DNA of 7,462 bases from Beijerinckiaceae bacterium (GCA_947458675.1 CANHAW010000092.1:1-7462); one strand, 5' to 3'; positions 1-7,110 are shown, counted from the stretch's first letter. A program made the numbers and translations. Notes: a model not told the origin generated them from the sequence alone.

Positions 1-1770
1 GGCAAAGCGCTCGACCAGATCATCGGCGAACGCTCCGTCGAATTGCAGAACCTCATCGACACGCAAGGGCCGTTGCTGGTGGAAGCGATTTCCGCCCGCG
101 GCAGCGAGATCGCCACCGAAATCGCCAATGTCGGCGAGATCGTCACCAATGCGATCGACAATCGCGCTTCGGCCATCGTCCGCAATATCGGTCACAAGGA
201 GACCGAGCTGACGGATGCGATCGACAGATCCTCCGAAAATCTGCGCACCACGCTCGATGCAGCGTCGCGTTCTTCGGTCCAGAACCTTGTATCGACGAAA
301 CAGGTCGTCCAGGGCGAGATCGTCGCCGTGCTCGAGCAATTGCGCGAAACAAGCGGCCTGCTCAAGCAGATCATCGAACATGCCGGGGACAATCTCGGCG
401 AGGCCGAGGCCACTCTGGCCACACGCGTGCAGGACTTCAGCCAGGCGATCGACCAGATCAACATGCAGGTCCATGCGCTCACCGAGACTGCCGTCACGAC
501 GCTGGAAAGCGCCGATGCGGTGGCCGGACGCCTCGAACATTCGAACCAATATCTGTCCGGCGTTGCCTCGCAGGTGGCCAATACGCAGGAAGATCTCGAC
601 CGCACGCTCATCGAACGCCGCAACGCGCTCGAAGAGACCATCCTGGGCATGGGCCAGCGCACGGAAGAATTCGATCAGCTGATGCGCACCTTCTCGGTCG
701 CCATCGACGATGCTTTCCGTCGCGCCGAAGCGCGCGCCCGCGACATTGGTGGCTTCATCACCGATGCGACCAAATCGGCAGCCGGCGTCATCGAAGAGCA
801 ATATGACGAGGTCCGCCGCTCGACGTCGCGCGAGCAGGAACTCACCATTTCCGGCCTTCGCTCCGCTTTTGGCGAGGCCAATGCCGAAATGGTCAAGATT
901 TTCGCCGCTGCCCTCGATCGCTTCCGCTCGGCTGCTTCCGAAATCCAGGGTCTCACCACCTCTGTCGGGCGCGAACTCGAAACGACGCGCGAAGAATTGC
1001 GTCGCGGTACTGTCGAACTGCCGCGTGAAACAGCCGAACAGGCTGCCGCCATGCGCCGTGTTGTCGCCGAACAGATCAAGGCGCTCAACGAATTGACGGA
1101 CATTATCGCCCGCTCGGGCCGCGCTTATGATGTCGCCGAACCGGTTCCCGCACAGACCAAGCGTCGTGTCGAGACTGCGCGCATCACTGAGGCACCGCGC
1201 GCAGTAGAGCCGCCGCCCGCACCCCGCGTGACCGACAATGTTCGTATGAACGAGCCCTACCGGCCCGAGCCTGTGCGTGTCGAAGAAGCCCCTCCCCTGC
1301 GCCGCCCCATGGCACCCGTGCGCAAGAATGCGCAACCGGCCGCCGACAAGGGCGCTGGCTGGCTCTCCGAGCTGCTCGCACGCGCCTCACGCGAGGAAGG
1401 CGAGATAACGACGGCAAGCCGCGCCACGGCGGGCTCATCGCTGGATACGATCACACTCGACATTGCCCGCCTCGTCGATCACGAAGCGGCCGTCGATCTG
1501 TGGGATCGTTACAATCGCGGCGAGAGCAATGTCTTCACCCGCCGCCTCTATACAGCCCAGGGTCAGCAGACTTTCGAAGACATCCGCCGCCGTTACCGCA
1601 CCGAGGCCGATTTCCGCGATTCAATCGACCGCTATACGGGCGAATTCGAGCGGCTCCTGTCGGAAGTCAGCCGTGACGACCGCGACGGCATTCTGACCCG
1701 CACCTATCTCACCTCGGAGACGGGCAAGGTCTATACGTTGCTTGCGCATGCCGCCGGCCATTTCGACTGA
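1..1770 (+). CDS. C-terminal part of a giant apolipoprotein-like coiled-coil protein, probable growth pole ring protein GPR/RgsE homologue (5' partial)
   Basis: The frame is open from base 1, so the gene starts upstream; the TTG at 43 is internal. The visible 589 residues fall into three parts. The first roughly 370 are almost entirely amphipathic helix rich in Ala, Glu, Arg, Thr and Ser, with no membrane segment, and open with 22-residue repeats of apolipoprotein type. Next is a Pro/Arg/Glu-rich linker (about 1123-1360). Last is a compact C-terminal domain of about 135 residues containing DLWDRYNRGE, NVFTRRLYT and SRDDRDG motifs. From memory of the family, this matches the very large (about 2000 residue) proteins annotated as apolipoprotein A1/A4/E-domain or kinesin-like in Rhizobiales. 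These include Agrobacterium GPR and Sinorhizobium RgsE, which form a ring at the growing pole and organise unipolar growth. The protein class is well supported; the specific GPR assignment is inference from architecture. It is convergent with the lipid transport genes. Confidence 0.75.
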   Translation, partial: GKALDQIIGERSVELQNLIDTQGPLLVEAISARGSEIATEIANVGEIVTNAIDNRASAIVRNIGHKETELTDAIDRSSENLRTTLDAASRSSVQNLVSTKQVVQGEIVAVLEQLRETSGLLKQIIEHAGDNLGEAEATLATRVQDFSQAIDQINMQVHALTETAVTTLESADAVAGRLEHSNQYLSGVASQVANTQEDLDRTLIERRNALEETILGMGQRTEEFDQLMRTFSVAIDDAFRRAEARARDIGGFITDATKSAAGVIEEQYDEVRRSTSREQELTISGLRSAFGEANAEMVKIFAAALDRFRSAASEIQGLTTSVGRELETTREELRRGTVELPRETAEQAAAMRRVVAEQIKALNELTDIIARSGRAYDVAEPVPAQTKRRVETARITEAPRAVEPPPAPRVTDNVRMNEPYRPEPVRVEEAPPLRRPMAPVRKNAQPAADKGAGWLSELLARASREEGEITTASRATAGSSLDTITLDIARLVDHEAAVDLWDRYNRGESNVFTRRLYTAQGQQTFEDIRRRYRTEADFRDSIDRYTGEFERLLSEVSRDDRDGILTRTYLTSETGKVYTLLAHAAGHFD

Positions 1771-1793
1771 GATTCTCTGGATTGAATGAATGC

Positions 1794-1823
1794 AAAAGGC
1801 GCGGCTCAGGCCGCGCCTTTTTT
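1794..1823. terminator. Bidirectional rho-independent terminator between convergent genes
   Basis: A perfect 8-bp GC stem (GGCGCGGC / GCCGCGCC) closes a TCAG tetraloop. It is preceded by AAAA and followed by six T on the plus strand, so the stem extends with A-T pairs. The hairpin begins 24 bases after the stop codon of the plus-strand coiled-coil gene. On the minus strand the upstream A run reads as a T run, so the same hairpin can end the lipid transport operon, whose last stop codon is at 1849. Confidence 0.9.
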
Positions 1824-1848
1824 GTTTCAAAACATCCATTGGCGAGAC

Positions 1849-2439
1849 TCAGAGGCGCGATGAAGCCCAGGCGACGATTTGCCGGAGCACGTCGTTGGAG
1901 GCCTCGTTCAGCGCAGCGCTGGCAGCCGCCCCCTCCCCCGCAGATCCCGGCGCGGAAGCAGAGAAAATCTGCGCTGCGACAACCCGACCGGATGGATCGA
2001 GAATTTTGACCGAGACTTCGACACGGGCCGCTGCCTCTTCCGTCTGGACCTCGAAGCGACGAATTTCCCAAGCCAGACTGCGATCGGCGGCTATGCCATC
2101 CCCCGGCCGGCTGATGCTGCGCGTGAGCTGGGCATTTTCAAATGTCTGAATGAGACGATTTTGCAAAAGTCGCGGCAGCCGATCGGCCCATTGCGCGCCC
2201 TTCACCACAGCAATCGACGTGCCCCCAACCCGCACCACAATCCGGTCGCCGTCGAGCGGAGCAGAGGCAATGGGCTCCTGGACAAGCAGAATGGCGCGCA
2301 TTTGGCGCGCCTTTGCCTGAACCGTCGGAGCAGACAGATCGAATGTCGCAAGGGGTGGAGCTGCGCAGGCCGAGATGAGCATCAGCGAGAGCGCCACGCC
2401 GCTTCCCCGCAGAATTTGCAGGCCGCGCCGGCGAACCAT
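1849..2439 (-). CDS. ABC-type transport auxiliary lipoprotein (PqiC/ABC_trans_aux-like), last component of the Mla system
   Basis: This protein of 196 residues has a positively charged N-terminus, a short hydrophobic stretch and a lipobox ending ISAC, so Cys25 would be lipidated after signal peptidase II cleavage. The mature part matches the ABC_trans_aux family as I know it: a short N-terminal strand (ATFDLSAP), a central strand-rich region (RIVVRVGG), the WADRLPRLLQNRLIQTFE helix, a strand containing WEIRRFEV and a C-terminal helix. Proteins of this family follow MlaEFD operons in alphaproteobacteria and are taken to be the periplasmic or outer-membrane partner of the MCE transporter. The ATG at 2439 gives a normal 25-residue signal peptide and has AGG seven bases upstream. 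An upstream TTG at 2466 has a better GGAG six bases away and would add nine residues. The gene follows mlaD after an intergenic gap of about 150-170 bases and ends at the shared terminator. Confidence 0.85.
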   Translation of the reverse strand: MVRRRGLQILRGSGVALSLMLISACAAPPLATFDLSAPTVQAKARQMRAILLVQEPIASAPLDGDRIVVRVGGTSIAVVKGAQWADRLPRLLQNRLIQTFENAQLTRSISRPGDGIAADRSLAWEIRRFEVQTEEAAARVEVSVKILDPSGRVVAAQIFSASAPGSAGEGAAASAALNEASNDVLRQIVAWASSRL

Positions 2440-2472
2440 CGACGGACCTGGGCGCTCAAGGCTCAAAGCAAT

Positions 2473-2476
2473 CTCC
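2473..2476 (-). promoter_or_regulatory. Shine-Dalgarno-like GGAG favouring an alternative TTG start of the lipoprotein gene
   Basis: On the minus strand GGAG lies six bases before a TTG at 2466 that is in frame with the lipoprotein. Use of this start would lengthen the signal peptide to 34 residues. The competing ATG at 2439 has only AGG at a spacing of seven. The sequence does not settle which is used. Confidence 0.4.
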
Positions 2477-2612
2477 GGACGCTGCTGATTCTATGTGTTC
2501 CGCCACAAAACAGCAGCGCGAGCGCGGAGGCAAGCGCGCGCTGGTCCAGCTTTGGGAGAGAACCAGACCATACCGCCATTTTTGAGGGCAGCGCGCCCTT
2601 TGCGCCACGCTC

Positions 2613-3926
2613 TCAGCGACCGGAATATTCGGGAACGGGAGGCTGCGCCCCGAAGAGCACCTGCTGAGGGTTTTTGCCCAGCGAGCGAACGGCACGATTG
2701 ATCTCATCGAGCGTGCGGCGGGCATCGACTGCAAGGGTCTCATATTGCTTCAGTCCCGGCCCGGTAAACCGGTTGATGCCGGCCGTCATTTCCTTTGTGC
2801 GCGCATCGAGATTTTCCGCCATTTTGCGGATGGCCTTGGCCGCCTCGCCCACTTCCGTGAACATGCCGGAAGAGCCTGGCCCGCCAAGGAATCCTTCGAC
2901 CGACTTCATCACACTTTCGATTTTATCGGCGGAGGCATTCAGCTTGGCGGTCAGTTCCGCCGTATTTTTCATGATCGCATCGGTATTGCCGCCGTTGCGA
3001 TCAAGCATTGAGGCGAAGCGGTCGATGGAATCGACCGAATTGGCGACTTTCTTGGGATCGATGGCGCGCGCAATCTGTTCGGCACTCGAAAGCACGCTGT
3101 CGAGCTTGGCCGTCTGCTGCCCCAGATCGCGCGCGACTTTCGCGGCATCGGTCAGAAGCGAATCGATATTCTGGCGATTGCGTCCAAGCGACGCCGTGAA
3201 TTCCTCGGCATTATCGACAATGCTGCGGACTTTGGCAGGATCGACCGCCGTCACAAGACGATCGACATTGCCCGCCAGACCCTCAAGCCGCGTCGCGAGC
3301 GGGCGGATCGTGCGTCCAAGATCGGCCACGCCAGCCATAAAATCCTTCAATCCATCGGCATTGCTGGCGAGAGCGTCGGAAAAAATCTGCGCATTTTTCA
3401 CGGTCTGCGAAATGGCGCCGGCATTATCGCTCACAAGCGCGTCGGCCTTGTTGACCAGACCATCGATCTTGCGCCCCAGATCCTGAAGGGTCTCGACGAT
3501 GTTCTGGAAGTCGGAGCGCTCGGCACGAATTTCAGCCATCTGATCGCCGATGCCCCGCAGACGCTGCGCATCGGCGGAGCCACCGACCAGGGCCACAGAG
3601 GCGACGCCGGTCAAGCCTTGATATTCGAGCCGCGCGCGCGTGTCGGTCTTGACGGGTGTGCGCTTGTCCACTTCGATTGTGGCGAAAACTTCGCTGGGGT
3701 CTGGCGCAAGGTCGAGATTGGTGACCTCGCCGACCTTGATGCCGTTGAACAGAACCTGCGAGCCGCGCTGAAGGCCGGAAACGGAATTCGAAAAGACGAT
3801 GCGATAGGAATCGCGCCCGGCCTGTTTGGTGCCGCCGCCCGAAAACCAGAAGATAAAGAGAAACGCCCCGGCGATCACCGCAAGGGTGAAGGCACCGATC
3901 ATTGCGTAATTGGCTCTCGTCTCCAT
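2613..3926 (-). CDS. mlaD: MlaD family MCE-domain substrate-binding protein with a long helical repeat region
   Basis: This 437-residue protein is the periplasmic lipid-binding part of the transporter, anchored in the inner membrane by one helix. The N-terminus METRANY is typical of alphaproteobacterial MlaD. A transmembrane segment spans about residues 9-28 and the MCE domain about 40-117, with the usual GLQRGSQVLFNGIKVGEV and LTGVASVALVGGS motifs. MCE domains of this class form hexameric rings on the MlaE permease. Residues from about 135 to 415 are amphipathic helix, far longer than E. coli MlaD (about 183 residues), and contain three 61-residue repeats in register (167-349). The C-terminus is Pro-containing and polar. 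The start at ATG 3926 is chosen for the family N-terminus; its ribosome site (GGGA 13 bases upstream) is poor. It lies 104 bases after mlaF, and I see no convincing promoter in that gap. Confidence 0.93.
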   Translation of the reverse strand: METRANYAMIGAFTLAVIAGAFLFIFWFSGGGTKQAGRDSYRIVFSNSVSGLQRGSQVLFNGIKVGEVTNLDLAPDPSEVFATIEVDKRTPVKTDTRARLEYQGLTGVASVALVGGSADAQRLRGIGDQMAEIRAERSDFQNIVETLQDLGRKIDGLVNKADALVSDNAGAISQTVKNAQIFSDALASNADGLKDFMAGVADLGRTIRPLATRLEGLAGNVDRLVTAVDPAKVRSIVDNAEEFTASLGRNRQNIDSLLTDAAKVARDLGQQTAKLDSVLSSAEQIARAIDPKKVANSVDSIDRFASMLDRNGGNTDAIMKNTAELTAKLNASADKIESVMKSVEGFLGGPGSSGMFTEVGEAAKAIRKMAENLDARTKEMTAGINRFTGPGLKQYETLAVDARRTLDEINRAVRSLGKNPQQVLFGAQPPVPEYSGR

Positions 3927-4030
3927 GGCGTCGCGGTTTCCCGAATCTGTCTCAACAATGGCCAGGGTGCGAATCGCGCCTCAGGCCCCTTTGCGAATAA
4001 ATTCAACAGTCGCAGCCTTTGATGGCGCTT

Positions 4031-4831
4031 TCAAGAGTGCTCGCCCGCCCGCTGCGCCGCTTCGCGCCGCCGCCCACGCTCACCATGGAAATAGGAGCGA
4101 ACCCACGGGTGGGGCGAGCGCAGAATGTCCTCCATTGTGCCTTCAGCCACGACTTTGCGATCGGCAAGGGCCGCAACCCGGTCACAGACCGAATAAAGCG
4201 AATCCAGATCATGTGTCACCATGAAGACGGTCAGCCCCAAGGTCTTTTGCAAAGTGGAGATAAGCTGGTCGAACTCGGCCGCACCGATCGGATCGAGCCC
4301 CGATGTCGGCTCGTCGAGAAAAACAATTTCAGGATCGAGTGCGAGCGCGCGCGCCAAAGCTGCACGCTTGATCATGCCGCCAGACAATTGCGAGGGATAT
4401 TTTTCCGCCGCATCGGGAGGCAGGCCGACCATGCGGATTTTCAGCATGGCGAGCTCATCCATCAAGGATTGCGACAGATTGAGATATTCGCGCATCGGCA
4501 CCTGAATATTTTGCAGAACATTCAGGCCCGAGAACAAAGCGCCATGCTGGAAGAGAACGCCCCAGCGCCGTTCCATAGCCCGATATTGCTCCCGCGGAAG
4601 CGTCGACAAATCCTCGCCAAACACTTCGATCAATCCGTCGCGCGGGCGCACGAGCCCCAGAATGGCGCGCGTCAAAACCGATTTGCCGGTCCCCGATCCA
4701 CCGACGAAACCCATGACCTCGCCACGCCGTAAATCAAGATCGAGATTGTCGAGAATGATTTTCTCGCCAAAGCCGACGCATAATCCGCGCACCCGGATGG
4801 CGGGAGCCTCAATGTGAGAAGGCCTTGTCAT
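4031..4831 (-). CDS. mlaF: ABC transporter ATP-binding protein MlaF
   Basis: This is the cytoplasmic ATPase that would power the MlaE permease. All nucleotide-binding motifs are intact in the 266 residues: Walker A GGSGTGKS (44-51, Lys50), Q-loop Gln95, signature LSGGM (149-153), Walker B ending in IVFLDE (Glu174), D-loop GLDP (178-181) and the switch His207 in MVTHD. The GVLFQHGALFSGLNVLQNI stretch and the C-terminal HPWVRSYFHGERGR are characteristic of MlaF rather than of generic ABC ATPases. The ATG at 4831 is preceded by GAGAG at a spacing of six. The gene lies 42 bases after mlaE and 104 before mlaD, in the usual E-F-D order. The length is normal for the family and nothing is missing. 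Confidence 0.95.
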   Translation of the reverse strand: MTRPSHIEAPAIRVRGLCVGFGEKIILDNLDLDLRRGEVMGFVGGSGTGKSVLTRAILGLVRPRDGLIEVFGEDLSTLPREQYRAMERRWGVLFQHGALFSGLNVLQNIQVPMREYLNLSQSLMDELAMLKIRMVGLPPDAAEKYPSQLSGGMIKRAALARALALDPEIVFLDEPTSGLDPIGAAEFDQLISTLQKTLGLTVFMVTHDLDSLYSVCDRVAALADRKVVAEGTMEDILRSPHPWVRSYFHGERGRRREAAQRAGEHS

Positions 4832-4873
4832 CGCAGGCTCTCGAAATGGCGGAAGAAAGAGATCATGCAGCCC

Positions 4874-6043
4874 TCAATAACGGATTGCAGCGAAGAACAT
4901 GGCGAAAACGCCATCGACGACAATCACCATGAAGATGGATTTGACGACAGATGACGTCACCTGACGACCCAAAGATTCCGCCGAGCCTTGCGTCGCAAGC
5001 CCTTCCATGGCTGCGATCATGCCGATGACCAGCGCCATGAAAGGCGCCTTGATCATGCCGACAAGGAATGTGTTCATGCCGATGGCGTCCTGCAATCGCG
5101 AGAAGAAAACATCGGGACTGATGCCGCCATAGGTCCAGGCCACGAGCAGGCCACCGAAAATAGCCGACATATCGGCCATGAAAGTGAGCAGCGGCAGGCT
5201 GATCAAAAGCGCAATGATACGCGGCACGACGAGCACATCGATCGGATCGAGACCCATGACGCGCAAGGCGTCGATTTCCTCACGCATTTTCATCGAACCG
5301 AGTTCGGCTGTAATGGCCGAGCCGGAGCGTCCCGCCACCATGATCGAGGTGAGCAGCACGGCCAATTCGCGCAAAGTGAGAATGCCGATGAGATCGACGG
5401 CAAAGGTCGCCGCGCCGAATTTCTGCAATTGGAAGATCGACTGCTGCGCGACAATGCAGCCGACCAGAAAATTGATCAGCGCGATGATTGGCAGGCCGCG
5501 AAAGGCGAAAGTCTCGACATGGGCAACAACCGACGTGCCGCGAAACCGCGCAGGATGGGTGAAAGCGCGAATGATGGAGGCGATGACTTCGCCCAGAAAG
5601 GCGACGCCGCTCCACATGCTGCGACCGGCCCCGACCATGGTCTCGCCGACATCGGCCAAAATGCTGACGAAGAGGTTTTGCGGCTTTTGTTTGCTGGTCG
5701 TGACGGGGCGGAATTGCGCCTCCTCGAGCAGCAGCGCGAATTCGGGGCGGGCCGCGCCATAGCGCGCGTCAATGCCACTGCGGTTCAGAGCATCGCGGCT
5801 CCGGTCGATGAGCCAGGCGCCTGCCGTGTCGATGCGCTCGATGCTGTTGAGATCGAAAATGACGGCGCGCGCGCCCTGGCCCTCGGCCAGCAGCGCCTGT
5901 GCGGCTGATTCCAGCGCGGCGGAGGCCTCAATCGTCCACGCGCCCGTCAAGGTGAGCTGCAGCGCTTCTGCCTGCCTTTCGCTCGTGAAAGCGGGTGCGG
6001 TTTGCATTCGCTTGGGGGCTCCCTCTGTCGGATGCCCTTGCAT
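4874..6043 (-). CDS. mlaE: MlaE family ABC permease with fused N-terminal STAS domain
   Basis: This 389-residue protein is the inner-membrane permease of the lipid transporter. Residues about 26-110 form a STAS domain, with IFDLNSIERIDTAGAW holding the usual Asp and a Thr73 at the position often phosphorylated in anti-sigma antagonists. E. coli provides this part as the separate protein MlaB. The MlaE domain runs from about residue 150 to the end and has several hydrophobic segments. It carries the conserved coupling region RELAVLLTSIMVAGRSGSAITAELG followed by MKMREEIDALRVMG (about 225-264). The ATG at 6043 follows the stop of the preceding gene by one base (TGA-T-ATG), suggesting translational coupling, but has no clear ribosome site. 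An ATG at 6007 has GGAG eleven bases upstream and would remove 12 residues without touching the STAS fold. Either start is possible. Confidence 0.93.
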   Translation of the reverse strand: MQGHPTEGAPKRMQTAPAFTSERQAEALQLTLTGAWTIEASAALESAAQALLAEGQGARAVIFDLNSIERIDTAGAWLIDRSRDALNRSGIDARYGAARPEFALLLEEAQFRPVTTSKQKPQNLFVSILADVGETMVGAGRSMWSGVAFLGEVIASIIRAFTHPARFRGTSVVAHVETFAFRGLPIIALINFLVGCIVAQQSIFQLQKFGAATFAVDLIGILTLRELAVLLTSIMVAGRSGSAITAELGSMKMREEIDALRVMGLDPIDVLVVPRIIALLISLPLLTFMADMSAIFGGLLVAWTYGGISPDVFFSRLQDAIGMNTFLVGMIKAPFMALVIGMIAAMEGLATQGSAESLGRQVTSSVVKSIFMVIVVDGVFAMFFAAIRY

Positions 6044-6044
6044 A

Positions 6045-6452
6045 TCAGGATTCGCTGGCGCGGGCGCGGGTCAGCCAAAGCCAGCGCGACAATGTGAGCC
6101 GCATTGGCTCGGCATCCTCGTCAAGCCAATGGGCGGACGTCAGCCGGCCACTGTCCTTGTCGAAATCCAGCGATTGCGGGCCCGCATCCTCGCGAGCCGG
6201 GCGCCCGTCGAGAAAATAATGCGCCTGCGTCACGCGCCCGCTGTCAGGGTCATAGAGGAGCGCTGCAGGACCATGGCCCCGGTGCAGGCGGCCATGCGCG
6301 TACCAAAGCTCGAAGGCTACTGCGCCATCGCGCATGCGGCGCATCACAATGGCAGGGCCGTCCTCGCGATGGGGCACATCATCCAGCAGCCAGTTTTCGG
6401 TATAGACCGGGCCTTCCTCTTCGATCCTGTATTCCAGCATCGGCTGAGGCAC
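6045..6452 (-). CDS. Small MORN-like repeat protein of unknown function
   Basis: This 135-residue protein has no signal peptide or membrane segment. It is built from three repeats of about 30 residues (roughly 21-110). Each has a core of the form (D/H)-G-x-x-H-R-x-x-G-P-A, then a strand with Asp-Ser-Gly and an aromatic pair. Examples are PHREDGPAIV, LHRGHGPAAL and the decayed PAREDAGPQSL. Such HRxxGPA repeats resemble MORN or YwqK-type beta-hairpin repeats; I do not know a defined function for them. The start is GTG at 6452, with GGGAG eight bases upstream overlapping the previous stop codon. The gene is 12 bases after the cupin regulator and its stop is one base before mlaE, so it is probably cotranscribed and translationally coupled with both. 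A role in envelope lipid transport would be inference from position only. Confidence 0.75.
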   Translation of the reverse strand: MPQPMLEYRIEEEGPVYTENWLLDDVPHREDGPAIVMRRMRDGAVAFELWYAHGRLHRGHGPAALLYDPDSGRVTQAHYFLDGRPAREDAGPQSLDFDKDSGRLTSAHWLDEDAEPMRLTLSRWLWLTRARASES

Positions 6453-6460
6453 GCGGCGCT

Positions 6461-6465
6461 CTCCC
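6461..6465 (-). promoter_or_regulatory. Ribosome binding site GGGAG overlapping the stop codon of the upstream gene
   Basis: On the minus strand the TAG stop of the cupin regulator runs directly into GGGAG, which sits eight bases before the GTG at 6452. It supports the GTG start over the ATG four codons later, which has no such site, and it suggests that translation of the repeat protein is linked to that of the regulator. Confidence 0.7.
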
Positions 6466-7082
6466 TATTCCATCACGGCCGCTTTGAGAATGCAGACCAT
6501 TGTGGCATGGGCGGGTTTCTTGCCCGTATTGCGGATGAGATGGGGGCGATCGCAGCGATAGCGCAACGTATCGCCGGCCTTGGCCATTTCGATCACGCCG
6601 GAAATCTCGACCTCAAGCTCGCCGGAAATGACCGAGAGACATTCGACCGAACCGCGCTGATGGGGATCGGATTCGAGCACACCGCCGGGCTCGGCATGAA
6701 AATCATACCATTGCAGCCATTCGACGGTTTTGATCCAGCCGATAATGCCGAGCTTGCACTTGCCATCGTCGGAAACGAGCATGGGCGTCTCGCCCTTGGT
6801 CGATTTCTCGATAAAAGGCTCGTCATCGGCCGCCTGCAAAACACGCTCAATGGACACATCGAGCGCCTGAGCCAGGCGCCAGATCGTCGCCAGAGTCGGA
6901 TTGGTCTCATTGCGCTCGATCTGGCTGATGATCGATTTGGCGACGCCGGATTGTTCGGAGAGTTCGGACAGAGAGAGATTATAGGCCTTGCGCAGGCGCT
7001 GGACCGTCTTGCCGAGCTGGCCGGAAAGGGCCACTGCCCCCGCCTCCAATGCCTTGGCCTTGTCGCGCCCCTCGATACCCAT
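6465..7082 (-). CDS. XRE family transcriptional regulator with C-terminal cupin domain
   Basis: This 205-residue protein is a probable DNA-binding repressor that senses a small molecule. Residues 24-82 form an HTH_3/XRE domain (RLRKAYNLSLSELSEQSGVAKSIISQIERNETNPTLATIWRLAQAL). Residues about 117-200 form a cupin barrel. The cupin keeps His141, Glu147, His181 and Asn185, but lacks the second His of motif 1 (PHQRGSVE), so metal binding may be weak or altered. The architecture is that of PuuR-like and other metabolic regulators; the ligand cannot be predicted. ATG 7082 is chosen because GGGGAG lies nine bases upstream; the TTG at 7088 would be only three bases from it. The gene lies 66 bases after the DMT transporter. 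The gap contains an inverted repeat suited to autoregulation, and two closely spaced genes follow it. Confidence 0.9.
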   Translation of the reverse strand: MGIEGRDKAKALEAGAVALSGQLGKTVQRLRKAYNLSLSELSEQSGVAKSIISQIERNETNPTLATIWRLAQALDVSIERVLQAADDEPFIEKSTKGETPMLVSDDGKCKLGIIGWIKTVEWLQWYDFHAEPGGVLESDPHQRGSVECLSVISGELEVEISGVIEMAKAGDTLRYRCDRPHLIRNTGKKPAHATMVCILKAAVME

Positions 7083-7091
7083 CCGCAAAAG

Positions 7092-7097
7092 CTCCCC
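7092..7097 (-). promoter_or_regulatory. Ribosome binding site GGGGAG of the cupin regulator
   Basis: This strong purine-rich site is nine bases before ATG 7082 and only three before the in-frame TTG 7088, so it decides for the ATG start. Confidence 0.75.
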
Positions 7098-7110
7098 TGA
7101 ACCGTTCCGG

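Noticed and set aside
43..45. TTG as the true start of the coiled-coil protein
   Set aside because: The frame is open to base 1 and the 22-residue repeat pattern already begins before this codon (at base 19), so the gene starts upstream of the window.
2587..2601. Short hairpin after mlaD as a rho-independent terminator
   Set aside because: The five-base stem is followed on the minus strand by CAAAAA rather than T residues, and the lipoprotein gene downstream belongs functionally with mlaD.
2674..3486. Plus-strand open frame of 270 codons opposite mlaD
   Set aside because: It is antisense to the helical repeats of mlaD; its Ser/Arg/Ala-rich product is what the complement of that repeat would give and has no domain signature.
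4988..5908. Plus-strand open frame of 306 codons opposite mlaE, rich in His, Asp and Gln
   Set aside because: The composition is the reverse-strand image of a hydrophobic membrane protein, with no motif or ribosome site to support it.
5772..7100. Plus-strand open frame of 442 codons opposite mlaE, the repeat gene and the regulator
   Set aside because: It lies antisense to three genes with clear family motifs and shows only low-complexity GC-rich composition with no recognisable domain. Long antisense frames are common in GC-rich genomes.
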